From Roseiarcus sp963782255 (GTDB lineage Bacteria; Pseudomonadota; Alphaproteobacteria; Rhizobiales; Beijerinckiaceae): a DNA stretch of 64,000 bases. Every line of letters starts with the position of its first letter. The first letter of the stretch is position 1. Of this stretch, positions 9,445 to 16,016 are shown in pieces. Under the pieces are notes generated by a model. It had not been told where the DNA came from. It ran no database searches and was given only the letters and a program-made list of their open reading frames with translations. Where the stretch lies: positions 1,860,001-1,924,000 of the forward strand of contig CAWAIS010000001.1 of the NCBI GenBank assembly GCA_963782255.1, in the 5' to 3' direction. The position numbers and the translations under genes were made by a program.

Positions 9445-9461
9445 AGCGGCGCCGCGCCGCT
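9445..9461. terminator. Hairpin between convergent genes
   Basis: AGCGGCG (9445-9451) pairs with CGCCGCT (9455-9461) across a 3-nt loop. It lies in the 31-nt gap between the convergent binding-protein and cytochrome genes. No clear U-run follows on either strand, so rho-independent termination is only possible. Confidence 0.35.
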
Positions 9462-9471
9462 TCCGCCTCGT

Positions 9472-10005
9472 TCATTTCTGCGATGCGGGCAGCCCGTTGT
9501 AGATGGCGGGCGGCAGCACCGCCGAGACGGCGATCGGGACCTTGTCCGACGATTTGTAGGATACGACCTTGTTGCTCACCGGCGGCACGCTCCTGAGAAA
9601 CGCCACCATCGCGGAGGCGTCCTCGTCCGTCAGGTGCGAGAGGGCTGCGTAAGGCATGACGCCGCTGAGCTGGCGGCCGTCGGGCCGCTTGCCCTTGCGG
9701 ATCGCGGTCACGATCTGCTCGTCGGTCCAGTTGCCCAGCCCCGTCTCCTTGTCGGGCGTCAGATTCTGGCCGACGAAGACGCCCTGGGTCGGAATGGAAA
9801 AACCGACGTCCGATCCGCCGAGATAGCGTTTCATGTCGGGAGCGCCCATCAGAGCGCCGGGGGTGTGGCAGTCGGAGCAGCCGGCGATGACGACGAGATA
9901 GCGCCCGCGCGCGATCTGCGCCTCGTCGGCGATCGCCGGCGGCGACAACCCGAATAGCGCGAGCGCAAGCCCGACGAAGACCTTCCTGTCAAAGACTGAA
10001 GCCAT
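9472..10005 (-). CDS. Periplasmic c-type cytochrome, monoheme
   Basis: This 177-residue protein has a signal peptide (start MASVFDRKVFVGLALALFGL, cleavage near AIADEAQ). It has a single heme-binding CxxCH motif, CSDCH, near residue 55, and a candidate distal Met in SGVMPYAALSHLTDEDASAM. The fold resembles short class I cytochromes that accept electrons from dehydrogenases. No partner dehydrogenase is adjacent. It is convergent with the binding protein gene and shares its strand with the methyltransferase upstream (start 10779, gap about 33 nt), so those two may be co-transcribed. Confidence 0.8.
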   Translation of the reverse strand: MASVFDRKVFVGLALALFGLSPPAIADEAQIARGRYLVVIAGCSDCHTPGALMGAPDMKRYLGGSDVGFSIPTQGVFVGQNLTPDKETGLGNWTDEQIVTAIRKGKRPDGRQLSGVMPYAALSHLTDEDASAMVAFLRSVPPVSNKVVSYKSSDKVPIAVSAVLPPAIYNGLPASQK

Positions 10006-10038
10006 TCTTGCGTCCTCCTCTGGTTGAACCGGTCGAGA

Positions 10039-10779
10039 TCACTCTACTCCCGAGATCGGAATCCCCCTCAGGTGGTCCGGAACCCGCCAAACCTGGGTCG
10101 GATCCGGCTTGTGCGCGACCGGAGCGACTTCGCCGCGCCAGGCGACGCCCAGCATCTGGGCGGTCTGATAGGCCATGACGTTCCAGCCGCGGCTCTCGAG
10201 CGCGCGGAGCCCTTTGGCCACATAGGGCGAGACGAGGTCATGGAAGAGAACCATCGCGGTCGCCTCCATATAGGCCGCGCAGGCGAGTGCGTCCTGCGTC
10301 GGCGCGTCCCCGTCATGATCCCCATCGATGAAAGCGAACGACCATCGCAGACCGGACGCGCCGAGGCGCGTCACGGCGGCCGGGCTCTTCTCGGGGATAA
10401 GGGTCGTCGTCCCGTCGCCCGCGCCGCGCGTTATCGATGCAAACTCCGCCCGCCAGTCGGGGTCCGCGAGCAAGGGTTCGATCACATGAAGAGTCGCGAG
10501 GCCGGAGGCGATGAGATGCGCCGTCGACCAACCTCGCCATGCGCCGATCTCGATCCCCTTCTTGCCCGCGAACAGCCTAGCGTTGGCATAGAGGATTGAC
10601 GCCTCGTCGCGATTGATGAAGCCGACGATCGGATTGCGGCGGTCGACCCGGAAGGCGTGATCGATCTCCCGGCGGAGCCAAGGCCAGGTCGAGACGCCTT
10701 TGTCGACCTCGATCATGTTCGGGAACAGGTGATCGAGAGACGGCGCCGTCAGATTGTCGGCGACATAGTCATGGGTCAT
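10039..10779 (-). CDS. Class I SAM-dependent methyltransferase (Methyltransf_24-like)
   Basis: From the ATG at 10779 the protein has 246 residues. This start was preferred because AAGG lies 8 nt upstream. Alternative in-frame starts are ATG 10842 and 10995, both ahead of the conserved region. It carries a SAM-binding glycine motif (KKGIEIGAWRGWSTAHLIASG), an acidic strand end (ATLHVIEPL) and SFAFIDGDHDGDAPTQD, which resembles the metal-linked IDGDH motif of O-methyltransferase-like and glycan-associated enzymes. Substrate is unknown. It is transcribed toward the cytochrome c gene and divergently from the ABC ATPase operon. Confidence 0.7.
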   Translation of the reverse strand: MTHDYVADNLTAPSLDHLFPNMIEVDKGVSTWPWLRREIDHAFRVDRRNPIVGFINRDEASILYANARLFAGKKGIEIGAWRGWSTAHLIASGLATLHVIEPLLADPDWRAEFASITRGAGDGTTTLIPEKSPAAVTRLGASGLRWSFAFIDGDHDGDAPTQDALACAAYMEATAMVLFHDLVSPYVAKGLRALESRGWNVMAYQTAQMLGVAWRGEVAPVAHKPDPTQVWRVPDHLRGIPISGVE

Positions 10780-10934
10780 CGCGTGGACCTTGGGACGCGC
10801 CGAGCCGACGCAATAGCTTGATCGCGGGAAGGCGGATCGCATGGGCCCCTGTTCCCCGTCAAGGACGCGCGGGCGCGTCCAAAGGACGCGTTGGGAGCGT
10901 GAGGCCAGGTTTGCGGCGAAAATCGCGCTTCTGT

Positions 10935-10961
10935 TTGACCCGAAAGAGGGAGGCCTATAAG
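10935..10961 (+). promoter_or_regulatory. Candidate sigma-70-type promoter for the leader ORF/ABC operon
   Basis: TTGACC (10935-10940) and TATAAG (10956-10961) are separated by 15 nt, shorter than the usual 16-18. They lie about 70 nt upstream of the first tiny ORF at 11028. Both hexamers are reasonable matches but the spacing weakens the call. Confidence 0.35.
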
Positions 10962-11027
10962 CTCGCAGAGTCAAGCCGTTGTAACAAATGCGCAAGTTCG
11001 AGCGTATTAAAGGTCAAAGAGGGCGGT

Positions 11028-11066
11028 ATGTCGGCGAATGCGCCCGCTCGGCACGGTTTCCCATGA
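11028..11066 (+). CDS. Tiny 12-residue leader ORF upstream of the ABC operon
   Basis: ATG 11028 is preceded by AAAGAGGG with good Shine-Dalgarno spacing. It encodes MSANAPARHGFP and stops at TGA 11064-11066. The stop overlaps the ATG (11063) of a second tiny ORF as ATGA. The good ribosome site and the chained overlaps argue that it is translated. It may act as a leader peptide or simply as a ribosome-loading site. No homologue is recognised. Confidence 0.35.
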   Translation: MSANAPARHGFP

Positions 11067-11152
11067 GTAATGCGCGGCCTTTGGTTGTTCTTGCCCCGGC
11101 GCTCGAGCGTTCGGAACCACACCCCCCGCTGCCCGGTTGGATCGCCAAATGA
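11063..11152 (+). CDS. Tiny 29-residue coupled ORF preceding the ABC ATPase
   Basis: ATG 11063 overlaps the stop of the 12-residue ORF, and its own TGA (11150-11152) overlaps the ATPase start ATG (11149) as ATGA. The peptide begins MSNARPLVVLAPALERSEP and is proline-rich (HPPLPGW). Two consecutive 4-nt overlaps create a chain of three translationally coupled frames. No family is recognised. Chance is possible given its small size. Confidence 0.35.
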   Translation: MSNARPLVVLAPALERSEPHPPLPGWIAK

Positions 11153-11964
11153 CAAAGGTCGTGAAGCTGGTGGTGGGAGGAGCGGCGGCGAAAGCGCAGG
11201 CCCCCGCGCTCGCCACATTCAAGGGCGTCGACAAGGTGTTTGTAAACCGCGTCTGCGCGCTGTCGGGGCTCGATCTCGAGATTCGCGCGGGCGAGTTCCT
11301 GGCTCTGCTCGGCCCATCCGGCTGCGGAAAATCGACAGTCCTGAGGCTCCTGTCGGGGCTGACCGAACCGACCCGGGGCGAGATCGCCTGGAGTTGCGAT
11401 CGCCCGGAGTTCGGCTTCGTCTTCCAGGATCCGACACTGATGCCGTGGTCGGACGTCTTCTCCAACGTCTGGCTGCCGCTCCGGTTGGCGGGTATATCCA
11501 AACAAAAGGCCCGGCCGAGGATCGAGGAGGCGCTGGCGCAGGTCGGCCTCTCCGGTTTCGCCAAAGCGTATCCGCGCCAGCTCTCGGGCGGCATGAAGAT
11601 GCGCGTCTCGATCGCGCGGGCGCTCGTCACCCGACCCGCCGTGCTGCTCATGGACGAGCCGTTCGCGGCGCTCGACGAGATCACGCGGTTGAAGCTCAAT
11701 GACGATCTCGCGGCACTGCAATCGTCGCTCGGCGCTACGGTCGTCTTCGTCACCCATTCCGTGTTCGAGAGCGCCTATCTTGCTGACCGCATCGTGGTCA
11801 TGGCCGCGCGTCCGGGGCGGGCGGTGGCTGAAATTCTCGTCGATGCGCCCGCCGTAAGGCGGGAGGGCTTCCGCTTGACCGCAGGCTACGCCGAAACCTG
11901 CCGCCGGACTTCGGAAGCACTGCACCTGGCGATGGGCGAAACCCCTCCCGGCGACGCCCTATGA
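11149..11964 (+). CDS. ABC transporter ATP-binding protein (NitT/TauT family)
   Basis: This 271-residue ATPase has Walker A GPSGCGKST, a Q-loop in FVFQDPTLMPW, signature LSGGM, Walker B LLMDEPF followed by a D-loop, and the switch His in VFVTHSVFE. The ATG at 11149 was chosen because it overlaps the preceding tiny ORF (ATGA) and fits the family N-terminus. The stop overlaps the permease start at 11961 by 4 nt. It should power import of the ligand captured by the periplasmic protein encoded at 8424-9440. The short Ala-rich N-terminal extension (GGAAAKAQAPA) before the beta-strand is slightly unusual. Confidence 0.88.
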   Translation: MTKVVKLVVGGAAAKAQAPALATFKGVDKVFVNRVCALSGLDLEIRAGEFLALLGPSGCGKSTVLRLLSGLTEPTRGEIAWSCDRPEFGFVFQDPTLMPWSDVFSNVWLPLRLAGISKQKARPRIEEALAQVGLSGFAKAYPRQLSGGMKMRVSIARALVTRPAVLLMDEPFAALDEITRLKLNDDLAALQSSLGATVVFVTHSVFESAYLADRIVVMAARPGRAVAEILVDAPAVRREGFRLTAGYAETCRRTSEALHLAMGETPPGDAL

Positions 11965-12746
11965 CTCGTGACGACTTCATTGGCTACGCCGTTCCGGCTT
12001 TGACGCTTGGGCTCGGACTTTGCGTCTGGGAAGGCCTGGTGCGGTTCTTCGACATCCCGCCATACCTCCTTCCCGCCCCGAGCGTCATCATCGCCACGCT
12101 GTTCACCGATTGGCCGACCCTTTCGGCTTCCCTGTGGGTGACGCTTTCAATCACCCTGAAGGCGCTCCTGGCGGCAGTCGTCGGAAGCGTGACTCTTGCC
12201 GTGATCTTCGCCCAGTCGCGGCTCGTCGAGCGCGCCTTTTATCCGTTCGCGGTCGCCATGCAGGTGACGCCGATCGTCGCTATCGCGCCGTTGCTCCTGA
12301 TCTATCTCAGTCCGTCGGTTGCGGTCCTCGTTTGCGCGTTCCTGGTGGCCTTCTTCCCGCTGCTCGCGAACACCACGCTCGGGCTGTCGTCGGCCGACCA
12401 CAATCTCGTCGATCTTTTCAAGATGTATCGGGCGACCCGCACCCAGCAGTTCTTGCTGCTCAGGCTGCCGTCGGCGCTCCCTTATTTCCTCGCTGGGCTA
12501 CGCATCAGCGGCGGGCTTGCGCTCATCGGCGCGATCGTCGCCGAGATCGCCGCGGGTTCGGCCGGGCAGGGTTCCGGCCTCGCGTATCGCATCGTCGAGT
12601 CGGGTTTTCGCCTGAATATTCCGAGAATGTTCGCCGCGCTCCTCTTGATCTCGGTCGCCGGGATCACAATTCATGTGCTTCTGACCGCGTTCTCGCATTG
12701 GCTGCTGCACGAATGGCATGAAAGCGAGCGCGGGCGCGAAACTTGA
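11961..12746 (+). CDS. ABC transporter permease (NitT/TauT, BPD_transp_1)
   Basis: This 261-residue inner-membrane protein has about six membrane helices. It contains the short N-terminal segment LLPAPSVIIATLF common to SsuC/TauC-type permeases and a coupling-helix region around FKMYRATRTQQFLLLRLPSALPYFL. The start codon overlaps the ATPase stop (ATGA), so the two are translationally coupled. It forms the transmembrane half of the importer with the upstream ATPase, probably as a homodimer. No further transport gene follows; the next gene is a methyltransferase after about 100 nt. Confidence 0.86.
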   Translation: MTRDDFIGYAVPALTLGLGLCVWEGLVRFFDIPPYLLPAPSVIIATLFTDWPTLSASLWVTLSITLKALLAAVVGSVTLAVIFAQSRLVERAFYPFAVAMQVTPIVAIAPLLLIYLSPSVAVLVCAFLVAFFPLLANTTLGLSSADHNLVDLFKMYRATRTQQFLLLRLPSALPYFLAGLRISGGLALIGAIVAEIAAGSAGQGSGLAYRIVESGFRLNIPRMFAALLLISVAGITIHVLLTAFSHWLLHEWHESERGRET

Positions 12747-12849
12747 ACCCAAAAGCGAAATCTCCCGTATAGGCATCTGTCGGCCCGGCCGGGCCTTGGT
12801 CTGCGTTGTGCATGTTTGGACTTCGCGGACGTGGAAGAGGCGAGGCGCT

Positions 12850-13566
12850 ATGAACATTGAATATCGGGTCGCACCTCGGTTGTCCGTCCTCAGGAAGCTT
12901 GGCCTCGCCAATCTCGTCGATACGGAACGCTTTGACATCGCGGCGGCGCACGAGGCCCTGGTGCGGCGGCAAGCGGTCCCGGAGCGGATCGAGACCGACG
13001 GCCTGATCGTCGACGTCCCGGCGGGCGTCTATCATCCGCTGCCGGATTCGAGCTCCGAGTTTTTCATTCGCAACATCAGGGCGATGAATCCGAAGCTGAT
13101 CTTCAAGACGCTCGAGATCGGCGCCGGCTGCGGCATCATTTCGCTCTTCATCGCGGCCAACTGGACGTCGCGCACGGTCGCAACCGACATCTCCCCGGTC
13201 GCCGTTCAGGCGACCCTCGACAACGCTCAGCTCAACAACCTGACGCTGACCGCGTTCCAGTCCGACCTCTTCGAGAAGATCGGAGAGAAGGACTTCGACC
13301 TGATCATCTTCAATACACCGATGGTCGACAAAAACCCGGAGAACGACATCGAAAAATACAGCCTGTGCGATCCGCACGGGCGCATCACCGAGTCCTACCT
13401 GAGACAGGCGCGGCATCACGTCTCGAGGGATGGGCTGATCATATTCTCGATGTGCAACAACTCGGCGTATGAAGTGCTGGACTCGATCGACCTCGAATAT
13501 TCGATCGTCGGCTTCGAACTGGGCTACAGCGGCTTTTGGCGCGCGATCGTGGGGGCGCGCAACTGA
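12850..13566 (+). CDS. Class I methyltransferase with PrmC/MTS-like fold
   Basis: This 238-residue protein was started at ATG 12850, where an AAGAGG element precedes it; an upstream in-frame extension to 12718 overlaps the permease and looks non-coding. SAM-binding motif I is LEIGAGCGIISLFIA near residue 90, the acidic motif II is VATDISPVA, and motif IV is IIFNTPMVD. PrmC, RsmC and related N- or exocyclic amine methylases carry NPPY at motif IV, so NTPM is a variant that makes the target atom uncertain. Substrate is unknown. It follows the transporter permease on the same strand. Confidence 0.7.
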   Translation: MNIEYRVAPRLSVLRKLGLANLVDTERFDIAAAHEALVRRQAVPERIETDGLIVDVPAGVYHPLPDSSSEFFIRNIRAMNPKLIFKTLEIGAGCGIISLFIAANWTSRTVATDISPVAVQATLDNAQLNNLTLTAFQSDLFEKIGEKDFDLIIFNTPMVDKNPENDIEKYSLCDPHGRITESYLRQARHHVSRDGLIIFSMCNNSAYEVLDSIDLEYSIVGFELGYSGFWRAIVGARN

Positions 13567-13621
13567 CGCTATCACGCCGCGCGGCTCATCTTGATGCTTC
13601 TCCCCGCGAACCGGACTCTGA

Positions 13622-13981
13622 ATGATCAAATTCGAGCCGATCGCCGCGAACGCCTTGCGGATCGTTCTGTCGCAGAAGCTTACCGAAGCCGACTTCCGTC
13701 TCCTCTCGCCGCAGGTCGATGCGATGATCGACCGCGTCGGCCGGATCAGACTTTTGATCGACGCCAGCCAGTTCGATGGCTGGGAGAGTTTCAGGGCGTT
13801 CGAGCTTCACTCCGGCTTCGTCAAAACCCATCAGATGTTCGTCGACCAACTCGCGATGATCGCGGGCCACGGCTGGCAGCGCTGGCTCGTCGATACGATG
13901 CGCATGTTTCTGCACCGCGACGCAAAGGCGTTCGATCCGGGGCAGGAAGGCGAGGCCGTGCGCTGGATCGAGGAGGCTTGA
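13622..13981 (+). CDS. SpoIIAA-like STAS-domain protein
   Basis: This 119-residue cytosolic protein resembles the SpoIIAA-like (STAS/DUF3478-type) family, with LRIVLSQKLTEADFRLLSPQVD and IRLLIDASQFDGWESFRAF. Such proteins are small lipid- or anti-sigma-like binding modules of mostly unknown function. No conserved phospho-Ser context was identified. It stands 55 nt after a methyltransferase gene and before a lipoprotein gene. Confidence 0.65.
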   Translation: MIKFEPIAANALRIVLSQKLTEADFRLLSPQVDAMIDRVGRIRLLIDASQFDGWESFRAFELHSGFVKTHQMFVDQLAMIAGHGWQRWLVDTMRMFLHRDAKAFDPGQEGEAVRWIEEA

Positions 13982-14128
13982 GCGCCTTGCGACGAGCCCG
14001 TATTCCAGTCCGATCTTCGCCGCATCTGTTGACTTAGGCCATGACCTCGGCGACGGTCGCCTGGGCTTGGAGGGGCATGTCCCTCACGGGCAAGCAACGG
14101 GAAACGCCGGTCGCGGAGGGCGGGGTTG

Positions 14129-14530
14129 ATGGGTGTACGCAGGACGACGATTGTCGTGACCGCGTTGACCGCCTCCGCTGGCCTTGCGGGATGCGTGAGC
14201 GTCGGCGCGCCGGAGAGGGAAGGACAGCTCGCCGCAGCGGGGTTCGTTAGGCTCCAGGCGGACAGCCCGGCGAAAATGGCCAAGCTTCAGGCGCTGCCGC
14301 AGAACACGATCGTCTACGCGCAGAGAAAGAAGGGCAACGCCTATATCTACGCGGACGCGGCCGGATGCGGCTGCGCGCTCGTCGGCAACGTTGCCGCCTA
14401 TCAGCAGTACCAGCAGATCCGCGCCGCGAACAACATCGCGCAGATGCAGGAGACGACGGCGCTCCTGAACGCCGAGGCGGCGGAGGACTGGGGCGGCGTC
14501 TGGGGGCCGGCGATGCCGTACTGGTATTGA
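14129..14530 (+). CDS. Putative lipoprotein of unknown function
   Basis: This 133-residue protein starts at ATG 14129. It has a lipoprotein signal peptide ending in the lipobox LAGC (Cys about residue 21). The mature domain has KLQALPQNTIVYAQRKKGNAYIY, a C-G-C pair in DAAGCGCALVG, a Q-rich YQQYQQIRAANNIAQ helix and a tryptophan-rich tail (EDWGGVWGPAMPYW). The pattern resembles short conserved rhizobial lipoproteins, but no function is recognised. Likely anchored in the periplasmic face of a membrane. Confidence 0.65.
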   Translation: MGVRRTTIVVTALTASAGLAGCVSVGAPEREGQLAAAGFVRLQADSPAKMAKLQALPQNTIVYAQRKKGNAYIYADAAGCGCALVGNVAAYQQYQQIRAANNIAQMQETTALLNAEAAEDWGGVWGPAMPYWY

Positions 14531-14543
14531 TCAAATCCCACTC

Positions 14544-14654
14544 ATGGGCGCGCTCGAGGCGCTTAACGGCATGATGCTGTTCGGCCTGACAACCGCGTTC
14601 TTGTTCTCGGTGCTGCTAAGCAACTGGCCGGATCAGGCGGCAAGACGGCGCTGA
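14544..14654 (+). CDS. Small single-pass membrane protein, 36 residues
   Basis: ATG 14544 opens a 36-residue frame ending at TGA 14652. It begins MGALEALNGMMLFGLTTAFL and has one hydrophobic helix followed by a basic RRR tail. The GALEALNGMxLFGxxTAFLF pattern recalls a C-terminal segment of two-helix potassium channel-like proteins and also occurs as stand-alone small proteins. It could therefore be a genuine small membrane peptide or a remnant. It lies 13 nt after the lipoprotein gene, on the same strand. Confidence 0.4.
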   Translation: MGALEALNGMMLFGLTTAFLFSVLLSNWPDQAARRR

Positions 14655-14756
14655 CCTTGGGCGGCGGGCGAGGTGGGCCGGACAAAAATAACAATATCCA
14701 CGCGCTGTTTTCGGCGCCTGCGTCGCAAACGGATGAGTTCGCGCCCAGGCAATCGC

Positions 14757-15934
14757 CTAGCGATCGACATAAGAGGCTCCCCGATAGTCCGGCGACATGC
14801 TGGTTGGCGCCCGATCCGCCAAAATCCTCGCCAATTTGGCGATCCGTTCCGCTTCAATCCCGATCTCGCGTAACTCTCCGGTCGGGGAGGCGATCGCGCC
14901 ACAAAAGAAGAGGCCGGGGGCCGACGTCGGCTTGCCGCTCACAAGCGGTTTGCCTGTGCCGTCGAGCACGCTTGCGGCGTCCGGCAACAGCGCGCGAAGG
15001 TCCGGGTGGAAGCCCGTCGCGAGGATGATGGCGTCGAACGCCTCGGGACCGGTTTCCGAAAACGCGACACCATCCGGCGTGACCCGAACGATGGCCCCAC
15101 GCACTTTGATCGCGCCCGCTCGGATCTTCGCGACCGTGCCGATGTCGAGCAGCGGAATGCGGCCGTCCTCCTCGACCATTCGGCGCGGACCCTTCGCGGC
15201 CCGCTTCATGCCGAGGCTCTCGATCGATCCGACCGCGAGGCGGATCGCCGGAGCGCTGAGAACGTCGGCGACGCGGGCGGGCAAATGGCGCTGAGCGATC
15301 GCCCAGGTTAGGATCGGCAGGCCCAGCAGCTCGCGCGGTAGTATTCTGACCGGCCCACGCACGGCCAGCGTCACGTCGATCTTCGCTTCGGCGAGGTCGA
15401 GCGCGATCTCGCCGCCGGAATTGCCGAAGCCGACCACGAGCACGCGTTTGCCGTCGTAAGGCGCAGGATTGCGATAGGCGCTCGAATGCGCGACTGCGCC
15501 CCGGAAAGTCTCGAGACCGGGCCAGGTCGGCGAATAGGGAAAGTCCGCCCAGCCGGTCGCTACGACTACGACGGGGGCCGCGTAGGACTTCGCGCCGGCT
15601 TCGACGCGCCAGCGCGCGTCTTCGCGCTTGATGGCGCCGACAGGAGCGTTGAAGACGGGCTTGAGATGAATCGCGCGGCGTAGAGTTCGAGATACTCGAT
15701 GAATTGCGCGCGCGAAGGGTAACGCCCGTAGGCCGACGACATGGCGAGGCCGGGCAGTCCGGAATGAGAACGGTCTGTGTGCAGACATAGCCGATCGTAA
15801 TGGCGCCGCCAAGCCGCGCCAACCTTGTCGGCCTTGTCCAGGATTACAACTCTCAACCCCTGCATCCGCAGGCTTCTAGCTGCAGCAAGGCCAGCCGGAC
15901 CAGCGCCAACGACGATCGCGTCCGGAGTTTCCAT
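14757..15934 (-). pseudogene. Flavin-containing NAD(P)H monooxygenase-like gene with a frameshift
   Basis: Two minus-strand frames join to one flavoprotein. The first starts at ATG 15934 (GGAAGAG ribosome site) and carries the FAD motif VVGAGPAGLAAARSL. The second carries the NAD(P) motif VVGFGNSGGEIALDL and the ILATGFHPDLRALL motif of class B monooxygenases. The break lies near 15667, where the reading YLELYAARF must shift by one base to continue HLKPVFNAPVG. One missing nucleotide restores a 392-codon gene of normal length. It is therefore a recent pseudogene or a single sequencing error. A functional copy would oxygenate a small organic substrate, unknown here. Confidence 0.75.
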
Positions 15935-16016
15935 CGCGCGCTCTTCCCCAGTTGGAGGCCTATTCAGGCTAATGCTGCGCGGGTTTGGGTTCGCCGACAA
16001 GCCGGCCTTGGCTGGC

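Noticed and set aside
11115..11145. GGAAC followed by CGGTT as a second EcfG promoter
   Set aside because: The element lies inside the 29-codon ORF, with an imperfect -10 and wrong spacing.
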